Source of the DNA: Piliocolobus tephrosceles | Lineage: Eukaryota > Chordata > Mammalia > Primates > Cercopithecidae | Reading direction: 5' to 3' | DNA: 64,000 nt | Assembly: GCF_002776525.5 (NCBI RefSeq) | Contig: NC_045437.1 | Span: 139,350,209 to 139,414,208, forward strand | Shown: one piece after another, positions 46,030 through 57,599 of the stretch | How positions within the stretch are numbered: position 1 is the first letter of the stretch | How the letters are laid out: the number at the start of each line of letters is the position of its first letter | Notes under the pieces: generated by a model | What the model saw: only the letters and a program-made list of their open reading frames with translations | Database searches by the model: none | Told to the model about the DNA's origin: nothing | Position numbers and translations under genes: made by a program

Positions 46030-46338
46030 GTTTTTTTGTTTTGTTTTGTTTTTTTGAGATGGAGTTTCACTCTTGTTGCCCAGGCTGGAGTGCAATGGCA
46101 CAATCTCGGCTCACTGCAACTTCCACCTCCTGGGTTCAAGCAATTCTCCTGCCTCAGCCTCCCAAATAGCTGGGGATTACAGGCATGGGCCAGCACACCT
46201 GGCTAATTTTGTATTTTTAGTAGAGATGGGGTTTCTCCATATTGGTCAGGCTGGTCTCGAACTCCCAACCTCAGGTGATCCACCCGCCTTGGCCTCCAAA
46301 AATGTTGGAATTACAGGCATAAGCCTCCTCGCCCAGCC
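46030..46338 (-). repeat. Alu, antisense, just after the SLC36A2 stop codon
   Basis: Reverse Alu starting 54 nt past the stop. GGATCTCT flanks it (46,022-46,029 and 46,339-46,346). It would be part of the SLC36A2 3' UTR. Confidence 0.95.
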
Positions 46339-47035
46339 GGATCTCTTTTATATGCATTATCTTTATGTCACTGCTTTGCCTTTTCTCTGGGCAAAGTCAT
46401 GGTGAAACAAGAAAGCTACAAGCTCTAAACGGTATTTTTTTTTAAATTTTGTTTTGTTTATTGCTTCTTCTTTTCATACCTCTGGCATTCCACCACATTG
46501 TGAGCTTTCCCTTGGAAGGCTCTGGACTCTATCCAAGCTTATGACAATTCACACGGTGAATTTCATACCTAACCTGGAGCTATGCAAGAAGCAGCCACCA
46601 GAGGGCCCCAAGTGGCAGCAACTGGCCGAAGAAGGTGCAGCCAGCTGAGACTGTCCATGCTTTGGCAGACGACCAGTTTTCCCTTTTCTGGGTCTGTTCA
46701 AAACGCAAACACTAAGGGTGGGTACATAATCCACAAGTCAGAAAGTTGTGCACGGCTCCAGTGTTGAGATGGGTAGGGCCAAGATGACCAGTGTGAATGC
46801 TCAGATAGAAAGGAGCCATGCGTATTAAATCAGGGGCAACAAACATTTCAAACCATTAGATAACATTTCCTCCCAACTCAAAGATCCCAACAATGAATAG
46901 GAGGCATGGAAGTAGATGTGCCAATGGGGAGGGATGAGGGGTGAACATGAAAATTATTTGAATAGACTTTACCTCTTAATTCTTGCAACATGCATTCTTG
47001 ATTACCTACTGTGTGCCAAACAAGAATTTGTAGAA

Positions 47036-47892
47036 TATTGCAAAAATGACCATAAATTCCTCTTGATAATGTGACTTTGTAGCTGCTCCTATGAAAAGAT
47101 GAAGTCTATATCTGTATCCCTTAAATTTTTTTGTTCGTTTGTCTGTGGGGTTTTTTGTTTTGTTTTGTTTTGTTTTTGTTTGTTTGTTTTTCTGAGATGG
47201 AGTCTCGCTGTTGCCCAGGCTGCAGTGCAGTGGCACAATCTCGGCTCACTGCAATCTCCACCTCCCGGGTTCAAGCAATACTTCTGCCTCAGCCTTCCAA
47301 GTAGCTGGGATTGCAGGCACCTGCCACTACACCCGGCTAATTTTTGTATTTTTCGTAGAGGTGGGGTTTTACCATGTTGGCCAGGCTGGTCTCAAACTCC
47401 TGACTTCAGGTGATCCACCCGCCTCAGCCTCCCAAAATGCTGAGATAACAAGTGTGAGCCACCGTGCCTGGCCTCTCCCCTTTAAATTTGATCTTGGCCT
47501 TGTAACTTGCTTTGACCAATGGAACATTAGTAAATGTGATGCAGTCAGAGGTTTGGTAATAACCTATGCTTCAGGACTTACATTGCTTGCTGCTCTATGG
47601 AGTTGAGACCACCAAGTAAAGGATCCTGGGCTAGCCTACCGGAGGATCAGAGACCACGTGGAACATAAATGAATCGTCCCAGTTGAGCCCTGTCCACAGA
47701 TCAAGCAGCCTGCCAACTTCCAGACACATGAATAAAGCCATCCTAGACTATATCCAACCCCAGTCAGGCTGACACAGATCGTAAGAATTGTACAGATAAT
47801 CCACAGAACTGTGATAAATAATAAAGATGTTTGTAATTTTAATACATAAAGAGTGGGAAGTTTTATGCAGCAAAAGATACCTGATACATCAT
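47036..47892 (+). repeat. MLT1-like MaLR LTR interrupted by an Alu
   Basis: Before the Alu: 'gataatgtgactttgtagctgctcctatg'. After it: 'cttgctttgaccaatggaacattagtaaatgtgatgc', 'agagaccacgtgga' and the ending 'gcagcaaaagatacctgataca'. The order and ending are those of MLT1 LTRs. Confidence 0.75.
47129..47476 (-). repeat. Alu, antisense, inserted in the MLT1-like LTR
   Basis: Long T/TTTTG tail then full reverse Alu ending 'gtgcctggcc'. A 'cc(t)ttaaattt' duplication is seen on both sides. Confidence 0.94.
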
Positions 47893-47899
47893 TCTAAAA

Positions 47900-49190
47900 A
47901 GGATACACTGATTAATGAGAAAAGAATCCCTGCTGTCAAGCAGCCAGTCTACTGTCCATTGGGGAAGAGTAATAGGTAATCAACTAAGTAAATACCATCA
48001 TACATCCATCTAAGGGCAAAGGACACTACCTGCTCTGGAGCACCAAGGAAGACTTTCCACAGGTGGTACCATTTGAGTTGGGCTTTGAGTAGAACTTGAA
48101 AGACTGAGTCTGAACCTCCTTCCATTCTTTCCTGCTGCCTGGACATGACAGCACTTACGCTTGTGTCTGACCTTGGCCGGCAGCCGGGGCAAGCCAACCT
48201 GAGACATCGCCTCGATCTTTCTGGTGGTGACTGCTCTCTCCCCTCCCCGCAGAATTACTAACATTGAGAAAATGCACCTAGATAACTAAATAAATGTTGA
48301 AGATCTATAGTCCCAAAAGGTGGGGAGAGGAGAGTTTCTCATGAAACTCTCTGTGGTTTATGGGAATGATCTATGCCTGTTTCAGCCTCGGTGTTAAGAG
48401 AACATTTGAAAAAGCCCTGTCCTGCATATTTTCATCCTTCATCTTCCCTGTGCCCCCCAATTCTGCTCTTTCTGTATGTTTGTTACTTTCTATCTGGTGG
48501 ACTTCCAGAAGATACTTCATGAACACAAGTCCACTCAGATGGAGGAGAGGCTGGTGGTCCACACCCAGATCCCATAGCCTACAGAGTCCCTGTTTGGCAA
48601 TAGGACACTCATAGCCTGTGCAGGGGTCCACAGTCTACTTTGCCAGAGGATGGGTTGTCATTTCCACCCTGAGCTCTCTGTTTCATCAGCAAGCCAAAGG
48701 ACTTCCACTGATCCATTCGAGTGTTGGCAATGTGATCATCCTCTCTGGAAACACTTCTCTCCCACCCTGCTCCGCTATCAATCACCCCACCCATCCTTGA
48801 AGTTTAAGGTTATCTTCTCTGTTATTAAGAAAAGTTTACACTCATTCTCTAAAGATAAGCCCCTACTGTGTAAGATGATAGGGTTAATTTTATTACTTAG
48901 ACCAATCTGGCTAAAGTTAAATCTTGGAAAGAAAAACTAAATTTAGCAACATTGATGTAACCAACAAAACCAAGCTAGGGAGACTCATTAGTAATTACTG
49001 GCAACACTAAAGACTACTACATGTTAGTTTTAAGTCTGAGTGGTGGTGATATTAAAAAATTTTTAAGTGGTTTGGAACTGATTATTTAATACACACATAT
49101 GCACACACACACAACTTTCTTCCCCCCATTTAACTGACTGTTTATTTAACTTCTGGGGCTTGCTAATGAGTCAAGGAACACAGAAAATCC
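47900..49190. other. Intergenic DNA, mostly unassigned
   Basis: 47,930-48,190 may hold another diverged copy of the ancient repeat family ('ggtaccatttgagttgggctttgagtag'). The remainder is single-copy-looking with no gene recognised. Confidence 0.4.
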
Positions 49191-49194
49191 TTCC

Positions 49195-49345
49195 TCCTTT
49201 CCTTCATTGAGTGCTTACTAAGGATTTTACATGAGATTATCTCATTTAATCCTTACAATGACCCTGTGATGTTTACACTTTCATTGTCTCCATTTTCAGA
49301 TAAGGAAACAGGCCCACAGACATTAAATAACTTGTTAAAGATCAA
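49195..49345 (-). repeat. MIR, antisense
   Basis: 'tctccattttcagataaggaaacaggc' and 'cattaaataacttgttaaagatc' are the reverse MIR core. Confidence 0.7.
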
Positions 49346-52300
49346 ACGCATAGTGAAGGATGGATCCAGGATGCAAACATTTGTGCATCAAAGCTCCTCA
49401 CTGCATTGTAGGGCCAAGAGAGGCTACCAAATGGTGGTTATCAAAATGTAAAATAGGGAGGAGGTAGAGCAAGATGGTAGAAAGGTCCACTGATCTGTCC
49501 TGTCCCCCAACCCCCACTCCAAGGACACCAAATTAACAATTATGTACAGAAAAAAAAGCACCTTCCTAAGAACCAAAAAACGTGGGCACTCACAGTACCT
49601 GATTTTAACTTCGTATGGCTGAAAGAGGCACTAAAGAGGTAAAAAAAAACAGTCTTGAATCACCCACGCCACCCCTCCCTCACACCCCGCAGAGGCCCCT
49701 GGTGCCCAGAGTATCTCTGGGCTCTGGGGAAGGGAGAACCCAGTAATTGTGAGGCATTAACTAAGTGCTGCCTTTGTTACAGCAGAAAGGAAAAACAGAT
49801 CAAACTCATTTGGCACCCGACCACAGAGGGAGGATTTAAGCCAGCCCTAGCCAGAGGGGAATCACCGATCCCAGAGGTCAGAATTCTCGTTCCCACAAGC
49901 TTTGCCACCATGGGCGAAAGTGCTCTGGGGCTTTACATAAACTCGAAAGGCAGTCTAGGCCACAAGGACTACAACTCCTAGGAGACTCCTAGTACTGAAT
50001 TGGACCCAGAGACAGTGGACTGGGGGAGCAGGAGACATACTGAGACACCAGGTGGGGTGGCTAAGGGAGTACTTGGCATCACCCCTCTCCTAACCCCAAG
50101 AAACACAGCTTGTGGCTCCAGAAGAGATCTCTTCCTTTTGCTTGAGGTGAGGAGAGGGAATAGTGGGGAGGACTTTGTCTTACATCTTAGATACCAACTC
50201 AGCCACAGAAGAACAGGGCATGGGTCAGAGTTATGATGCTGCCTTTCTAGGCCCTAGCTCCTGGGCATTTCTAGACATACCCTGGGCCAGAAGGCAAACC
50301 ACTGCCTTGAAGGAAAGGACCCAGTCCTGGCAGCATTCATCACCTGCTCACTGAAGAACCCTTGAGCCCTGAATAAACACCAGTGATAACCAGATACTAC
50401 ATCAAGGGCCTTGGGTGAGACTCTGAGACCTGCTGACTTTAGTTACCAGCTCAGCCACAAGGGTAGAGCACCAAGTAGGCTCTTGGGGTCCCTGATTCCA
50501 GGACTTGGCTCTTGGATGGCATTTCTGAATCTGTCCTAGGCCAGAGGGTAGCCCACTGCCCTGAAGGGTGAGTCCCAAGCCAGGCAGCATGCACCACAAG
50601 CTGACCGAAGAGCCCTCAGGACTTAAGGGAACATCGGCAGTAATCTGGCATTACTCAGTGTGGGCCTGAGGTGGCAGTGGCCATAGGGTGAGGCTCCTCT
50701 GCCTTTGGAAAGGGGAAGGAAGAGTGAAAAGGACTATGTCTTGGGGTTCGAGTGCCAGCTCAGCTACAGTACAACAGAACACCAGGTAGACTTCTTAGGT
50801 TTTTTACTCTAGTCCCTGGCTCTCAGACAGATGGCACCTCTGGACCCGCACAGGGCCTGGGAGATCTCTCCACATTAAAGGGAAAAATACAGACCTGAAT
50901 GGCTTTGCCACCTGCTGATTACAGAGCCCCAGGGCCTTGAGCGAACACAGGGAGTAGCCAGGGAGTGGCTACAGGAGGCCTCGAGCAAGACCCAGTGCTA
51001 TGCTGGCTTCAGGTCTGACCCAGTGCCGTCATAGTGATGGTGGCCACAAGGGTGCTTGTATCACTCCACCCCCAGTTTCATGTGGCTCAGAACAGACAAA
51101 GAGAGAGACTCTGTTTGGGAGAAAGTAAGGGAAGAGAACAAGAGTCTCTATCTGGTAATCCAGAGAGAATTCTCCCAGATCAATTGTCTCCAAGACAATC
51201 AAGGTGGTACCTCTGTCAGTCTGCACCAACCACAGTATTGCTGGGCTTGGGTTGTGCCCTAAAGCAGATACAGCTTAGATCACAACACCCAAGCCCTTTC
51301 AAATATCTGGAAAGCCTTCCCAAGAAGGATGGGTACAAACAAGCCCAGACAGTGAAGACTACAATAAATACCTAACTCTTCAATGCCGAGAAACTGAAGA
51401 GCATTTACTAGCATCAACACCATCCATGAAAACATGACCTCACCAAATGAACTAAATAACGCACCAGGGACTAATCCTGGAGATACAGAGATATGTGATC
51501 TTTCAGTCAGAGAATTGAAAATAGTTGTTTTGAGGAAGCTCATAGAAATTCAAGATAACATAGAGAAGGAATTCATCAGATAAATTTAACAAAGATATTG
51601 AAATCATGAAAAAGAATCAGTCAGAAATTCTGGAGCTGAAAAATGCAATTGCCATACTGAAGAATGCATCAGAGTCTTTTAATAATAGAATTGATCAACC
51701 AGAAGAAAGAATTAGTGAGCTTAAAGACAGGCTGTTTGAAAATATACAGTCAGAGGAGACCAAAAAAAAGGAATAAAAAATAATGAAGCACACCTACAGG
51801 ATCTAGAAAATAGCCTCAAAAAGGCAAATCTAAGTTATTGACCTTAAAGAGGAAGTAGAGAAAGAGATAGGGGTAGAAAGTTTATTCAAAAGGATAATAG
51901 AGAACTTCCTAAACCTAGAGAAAGTTATCAATATCCAAGTACAAGAAGTATGTAGAACACCAAGCAGATTTAACCTAAACAAGACTACCTTAAGGCACTT
52001 AATAACCAAACTCCCAAAGATCTAGGATAAAGGATCCTAAAAGCAACGAGAGAGAGGGGAAAAAAAAAAAAAAAAAAAAAAGGCATGATGGAGCTCCAAC
52101 ATATCAGGCAGCAGACTTTTCAGTGGAAACCTTATAGGCAAGGAGAGAGTGGCATGACATATTTAAAGTGCTGAAGGAAAAAAAAAAAAAAAAAAAACTT
52201 TTACCCTAGAATAGTATATCTGGTGAAAATGTACTTCAAACATGAACAAGCAATAAAGACTTTCCCAGACAAACAAAAGTTGAAGGATTTTATCAACACC

Positions 52301-53815
52301 AGCATTTCTGTCCTACCAGAAATGCTAAAGGGAGTACTTGGATCAGAAAGAAAAGAACATTAATGAGCAATACATAATCACCAGAAGGTACAAAACTGAC
52401 TGGTAATAGTAAATACACAGAAAAACACAGACAATTATAATGCTGTAACTGTGGTGTGTGACCTACTTTTATCATAAGTAGAAAGACTAAACAATGAACC
52501 AATCAAAAATAATAACAACTTTTCAAGACTTAGTACAATAAAATATAAACAGAAACAACAAAAAATTAAAAAGCAGGGGGATGAAGTTAAGGCATAGAGT
52601 TTTTATTAGTTTTCTTTCTTTCTTTTTGTTCGTTTGTTTGTTTATGCAATTTTAATGTGTTATCAGGTTAAAATAATGGGTTATAAGATAGTATTTGCAA
52701 GCCTTATGGTAACCTCAAACCAAAAACCATATAATGGATACAAACACACACAAAAGCAAGAAACTAAAGCATATCAAAAGATAAAAATCACTTTCACTAA
52801 AAGAAGACAAGAAAAAAAAAAAGAAGGAAGAGAAAACCACAACAACCAGAAAACAAGTAACAAAATGGCAAGAGTAAATCCTTACTTATCAATAATAACA
52901 TTGAATGTAAATGGTCTAAAGTCTTTAATCAAAAGACATAAACTGGCTGAATGAATCTTAAAAGGATCCATTGATCTGTTGCCTACAAGAAACCCACTTC
53001 ACCTATAAAGGTATACATAGGCTGAAAATAAAGGCGTGAAAACATATATTCCATGCCAACGGAAATCAAAAAAGAGCAGGAGTGGCTATACTTATATCAG
53101 ACAAAATAGATTTTAAGACAAAAACTATAAGAAGAGACAAAGAAGGTCACCATATAATGATCAAAAGGTCAATTCAGGATATAAGAGGATATAACAATTG
53201 TAATTATATATGCAGCAAACACTGGAGCACCCAGATAAATAAAGCCAGTATTATTAGAGCTAAAGAGAGAGACAGACACCAATAGTTAGAGACTTCAATA
53301 CCCAACTTTCTGCATTGGACAGATCTTCCAGACAGAAAATTAACAAAGAAACATATGACTTAATCTGCACTATAGACCAAGTAGATCTAACAGATATTTA
53401 TGGAATATTTCATCTAATGGCTTAAGAATACACATCATTTTTCTCAGCACATGGATCATTTTCAAGGATAGACCATATGTTAGGTCACAAAACAAGTCTT
53501 AAAACTTCCAAAAACCTGAAATAATACCAAACATCTTCTCTGACCACAATGGAATAAAACTTGAAATTAGCAAGAAGAGGAAGTTTGGAAACTATACAAA
53601 CACATGGAAATTAAATAGTATGCTCCTTAATGACCAGTGGGTCAATGAAGAAATTAAGAAGAAAATTTGAAAATCCTTGAGACAAATGATAATGGAAACA
53701 CAGCATACCACAACCTATGGGATACAGCAAAAGCAGTACTAAAAGGGAAGTTTATAGCTATAAGTGCCTACATCAAAAATAGGGAAACTTCAAATAAACA
53801 ATCTAGGCTGGGCAC

Positions 53816-54119
53816 GGTGGCTCAAGCCTATAATCCCAGCACTTTGGGAGGCCAAGACGGGCAGATCACGAGGTCAGGAGATCGAGACCATCCTGGCTAA
53901 CACGGTGAAATCCCATCTCTACTAAAAAATACAAAAAAAAAAACTAGCCGGGCGAGGTGGCTGGCCCCTGTAGTCCCAGCTACTCTGGAGGCTGAGGCAG
54001 GAGAATGGTGTGAACCTGGGAGGCAGAGCCTGCAGTGAGCTGAAATCCAGCCACTGCACTCCAGCCTGGGCGACAGAGCAAGACTCCGTCACAAAAAAAA
54101 AAAAAAAAAAAAAAAAAAA
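53816..54119 (+). repeat. Young AluY (AluYR-like, Old World monkey type)
   Basis: Full-length, long pure A tail of about 28 nt. The right arm reads 'gagctgaaatccagccactgcactcc' in place of 'gagccgagatcgcgccactgcactcc', a change I associate with Old World monkey AluYR. Flanked by a short 'aatcta' duplication in L1. Confidence 0.9.
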
Positions 54120-54132
54120 TCTAATGATGCAT

Positions 54133-54440
54133 CCAGTCATGAATGGTGGCTCATGCCTGTAATTCTAGAACTTTGGGAGGCCAAGGTGGGTGGATCACTT
54201 GAGGTCAGGAGTTCAAAATCAGCCTGGCCAACATGGTGAAACCCCGTCTCTAGTAAAAGTACAAAAAAAAATTAGCCGAGTGTGGTGGTGGGTGCCTATA
54301 ATCCCAGCTACTCGGGAGGCTGAGGCATGAGATCACTTGAACTCAGGAGGCAAAGTTGCAGTGAGCCAAGATCATGCCACTGCACTCCGGCTGGGGCAAC
54401 AGAGCAAGGCTCCATTTCAAAAAACAAACAAACAAAATGT
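54133..54440 (+). repeat. AluS-like element in the L1
   Basis: Inserted a few bases after the AluY, in the L1 text 'aatgatgcat'. L1 resumes at about 54,441 with 'tattaaagaactagaaaag'. Confidence 0.92.
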
Positions 54441-54715
54441 ATATTAAAGAACTAGAAAAGTAAGAGCAAATCAAACCCAAAATTAGTAGAAGAAAAGAAA
54501 TAATATAGATCAGAGCAGAAATAAACGAAATTGAAATGAAGAAAACAATATAAAAGATCAATAAGAAGATGTTGGTTTTTTTGAAAAGTTAAACAAAATT
54601 GACAAACCATTAGCCAGACTAAGAAAAAAAGAGAGAAGATCCAAGTAAATAAAATAAGAAATGAAAAAAGAGACATTACAACTGATACTGCAGAAATACA
54701 AAGGATGATTAATGA

Positions 54716-54777
54716 CTACAGGCATATGCCACCATGACCAGCTAATTTTTGTATTTTTTGTAGAGATGGGGTTTTGT
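54716..54777 (-). repeat. Antisense Alu fragment at inversion breakpoint
   Basis: 'gactacaggcatatgccaccatgaccagctaat...ggggttttg' joined directly to L1 ORF2 text. It continues at 55,079-55,098 after the interrupting Alu. Confidence 0.8.
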
Positions 54778-55078
54778 GGCCAGGCGCAGTGACTCACACC
54801 TGTAATCCCAGCACTTTGGGAGGCCAAGGCAGGAGGATCATCTGAGGTCAGGAGTTAGAGACCAGCCTAGTCAACATGGTGAATCTCCATCTCTACTAAA
54901 AATACAAAAAATTAGCCGGGCTTGGTGGCATGTACCTCTAATCCCAGCTACTCAGGAGACTGAGGCAGGAGAATTGCTTGAACCCAGGAGGCCAAGGTTG
55001 CAGTGAGCCGAGGTCACGCCATTGCACTCCAGCCTGGGCGACAGAGCAAGACTCCATCTGGAGAAAAAAATAAAAATT
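54778..55078 (+). repeat. AluS-like element inside the antisense Alu fragment
   Basis: Full-length. 'gagatggggttttg' (before) and 'gagatgaggttttg' (after) are the target duplication within the older Alu. Confidence 0.93.
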
Positions 55079-55098
55079 AAAAGAGATGAGGTTTTGCC

Positions 55099-55373
55099 AT
55101 GTCATTTATTCATTGTTTTAATACTTACCTAAAGCATGCCTATTCTGTATAAGGTGCTACAGATTTAACAATGAATAGGATGGAACGTGGTTCCATTTTC
55201 AAGGAGTCTGCACCCACCTTGGCCTCCCAAAGTTAGTAGGAAGACAGACAGTAAACAACTAAACAAGACAGTGATCGATTATAATAAAGGCTATGCTTGT
55301 TTTAAAACAAGGCAAAGCAAAACTCACAACTACAAAACAGAGACTGTGGAAATCACCCAGAGCAAGCATACAA
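55099..55373 (+). repeat. Ancient repeat fragment with a 26-bp Alu scrap
   Basis: Text 'gcctattctgtataaggtgctacagatttaacaatga' and 'aggaagacagacagtaaacaac' belongs to an ancient L2-age family. Between them 55,208-55,233 is a short antisense Alu piece ('caccttggcctcccaaagt'). Confidence 0.45.
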
Positions 55374-55740
55374 AAGGATGTTGGCCTGTAGTTTCCTTTT
55401 CTTTTCTTTTTTTTTTTTTTTAAATGTATCTTTGTCTTGTTTTGGTATCGGAGTAATACTGAACTTCTATAAGTATTCCCTCTTCTTCTATTTTTTGAAA
55501 TAGTTTGAGTAGGATTGATGTTAGTTCTTCTTTAAATGTTTAGTAGAAGTCAGCAGTTAAGCCAGAGGGTCCAAGGCTTTCCTTTACCTGGAGACTTTTT
55601 ATTATGTGTTTGATCTCATTACTTGTTATTGGTCTCTTCAGGTTTTAGATTTCTTCCTGGTCCTCTCTTGGTAGATTGTATATGTCTAGGAATGTGTCCA
55701 TTTCTTGTAGATTTTCCAATTTATTGGCATATAGTTGCTT
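55374..55740 (-). mobile_element. Inverted continuation of the L1 ORF2
   Basis: The minus-strand frame includes YANKLENLQEMDTFLDIYNL, the ORF2 segment that directly follows the point where the + strand L1 ends at 54,720. The T-run at 55,409-55,423 is an internal A-tract of ORF2 in reverse. Confidence 0.85.
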
Positions 55741-55855
55741 ACTTGGGAGGCTGAGGTGGGAGCTGGGAGGAGGAGGTTGCAGTGAGCTGTGATTGTGCCA
55801 CTGCACTTCAGCCTGGGCGACAGTGAGACCCAGTCTCAAAAAATAAAAATAAAAT
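55739..55855 (+). repeat. Alu right-half fragment at inversion breakpoint
   Basis: Starts abruptly at 'cttacttgggaggctgagg' and ends with an (AAAAT)n tail. It complements the antisense piece at 54,716, which carries the preceding Alu segment. Confidence 0.85.
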
Positions 55856-56650
55856 AAAATAATAAATGAATAAGTGCAACAGGGGAGGGGAAGTTATTTT
55901 CAACTTGAGAAAAAGTATTTGGACATCAGAGGAGAGAGGTATTTCATTTGATATTCAGAGGAAGAGAGAAGCTCCCAGTGCTGATTTTGCAGCAACACTA
56001 AGAGGTTGTGTGGGGAGTACCTTGGCCCCCAAGAGCTTCATAAGCAACCTGTACAGTCATCCCAAACAAACACGCAATCAAAGTTCAGTGCTGGTGCGTG
56101 CTCTGCAAAAGCAGCTTCCGGACACGATTTTGTTAATGCCAGTCCCATTCTGTTACTCATGTCAAAAATATTGGAGTCTTCCTTGATTCCTCTCTCTTTT
56201 ACACCCCACCTCAAGTTCATCAGCACATCCTCTTGGCTTTATCTTTAAAAGTATCCAGAATTCAGTCACTTCTCACCATCTCTTTCACTACCTCCCTGGT
56301 TTAAGCCATTACAGACTGACACCTGGGTCATTGCAACACTCTCCTGGATTATTGTAATAGCCTCCTGATTGATATCCCCTTGCACCTCTTCAATCTGCTC
56401 ACAAAAAAAAAAAAAAAAAAAAAAAAAAAGGCCAGAGACATCCTGTCAAAACTTTTAAGTCATGTCACTTCTCTGCTCAGAACCCTCCATGATTTCTCAT
56501 CTCTCTTAAAGTAAAATTCAAAGTTGTTACAATAGCCTGCAAATCCTACCCACCCACTTCATCCCGCTTTCATTACCTCTTTAGCTACATCTCTGGTGTG
56601 ACTATGTAATTTATCATCCAAACCAGGTTATCTCTTTTTATTTTATTCTT

Positions 56651-56949
56651 TTTTTTTTTTTTTTTTGAGATGGAATTTTATTCTTGTCACCGAGGCTGGA
56701 GTTCAATGGTACAATCTCCACTCACTGCAAACTCCGCCTCCCGGGTTCAAGTGATTCTCCTGCCTCAGCCTCCCAAGTAGCTGGGACTATAGGTATATGT
56801 CACCAAGCTCGGCTAATTTTTGTATTTTTACTAGAGATAGGATTTCACCATGTTGGCCAGGTTGGTCTCTAACTCCCAACCTCAGGTGATCTGCCCACCT
56901 CAGCCTCCCAAAGTGCTAGGATTACAGGTGTGAGCCACTGTGCCTGGCC
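56651..56949 (-). repeat. Alu, antisense, in L2
   Basis: T-run, then reverse Alu from 'gagatggaattttattcttg' to 'gccactgtgcctggcc'. 'tattttatt' flanks both sides. Confidence 0.94.
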
Positions 56950-56971
56950 TATTTTATTTTATTTTTAGGGT

Positions 56972-57055
56972 CATTTCCCAGGCTGGCCTCAATCGATTTT
57001 CCCATTTCAGCCTCTTGAGTAGTTGGGTCTACAAGTGTGCACCACCTCACTCAGC
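56972..57055 (-). repeat. Alu monomer fragment, antisense
   Basis: 'cccaggctggcctcaatcgattttcccatttcagcctcttgagtag' is one old reverse Alu arm. Confidence 0.7.
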
Positions 57056-57599
57056 TGCAGGATACTTTTAATAAGGAAGGGAGGCACCATTAGTAATTAT
57101 GCCAGGGCAATAGGCACAAACCAGGAGAATCCCTTCTCCTCTGTGCACTCCTAGACAGCCATAAGACCTCACTGCCATTCCTAAAACACCCCAGGCGCTC
57201 TCCTACCTCAGGACCTTTGCACTTCTTGCCCCTCTGCTTAGAGTTCCTTACCCAAGAGCTACATGAGTTGTGCTCCCTCACCTTGTTCAGCCCTTTGCCC
57301 AAATGTCACTTTCTAGGTGAGGCCCTCTCTGATCACCCAATCTAAAATTGCGGCCCTCTTGCTAGCTGACACTCTCCATTACCCTTGCCTGGACTTTCTC
57401 TATACCACTTTCTACTAACAGATACTTGATGTATTTGTTTTGTTTATTGTCTGTCTACCCCAGCCCCTCCAGATCATAAATTCCATGAGAAGAGAGATTG
57501 TAGTAAGTTTTCTACCCTAATATGTTTCCAGCATGGAGAACAGTTTCTAACATATATTAGGTGCTCAATAAATATTTTCTGAACAAATGATTTTTTTAA

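Larger units (their letters stand above)
45976..47830 (+). other. SLC36A2: SLC36A2 3' UTR / downstream region with candidate poly(A) signals
   Basis: Canonical AATAAA hexamers in the sense orientation are at 47,731-47,736 and 47,820-47,825, both inside an MLT1-like LTR. No AATAAA was noticed closer to the stop. The real 3' end cannot be fixed from sequence; a variant signal nearer the stop is possible. Confidence 0.35.
49452..54720 (+). mobile_element. L1 element (L1PB/L1MA age), 5' UTR, ORF1 and ORF2 N-part, broken
   Basis: Starts with the L1 5' end type 'gggaggaggtagagcaagatgg'. A 1.8 kb 5' UTR is followed from about 51,430 by ORF1-derived text (MTSPNELNNAPGTNPGD) and from about 52,860 by ORF2-derived text (MARVNPYLSIITLNVNGLKS). 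Both frames are broken by stops and frameshifts, so neither protein can be made. Two A-tracts (52,059-52,081 and 52,179-52,198) are expanded inside it, and two Alus interrupt ORF2. The L1 stops at about 54,720, and its next segment is found inverted at 55,374-55,740. Confidence 0.85.
56120..57592 (+). repeat. L2 element, 3' half, interrupted
   Basis: 'cttggattcc'-type text ('ggagtcttccttgattcctctctc'), 'atgtcacttctctgctcagaaccctccatg' and 'cctcaggacctttgcacttcttgcccctctgc' follow the L2 consensus. The end 'ggtgctcaataaatattttctgaa' is its 3' terminus. An A-run of 28 nt at 56,402-56,429 and two Alu-derived pieces interrupt it. Confidence 0.8.

Noticed and set aside
52634..52954. Frame containing NHNNQKTSNKMARVNPYLSI
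   Set aside because: Start of L1 ORF2 plus upstream inter-ORF text; the frame ends soon after and the element is broken.
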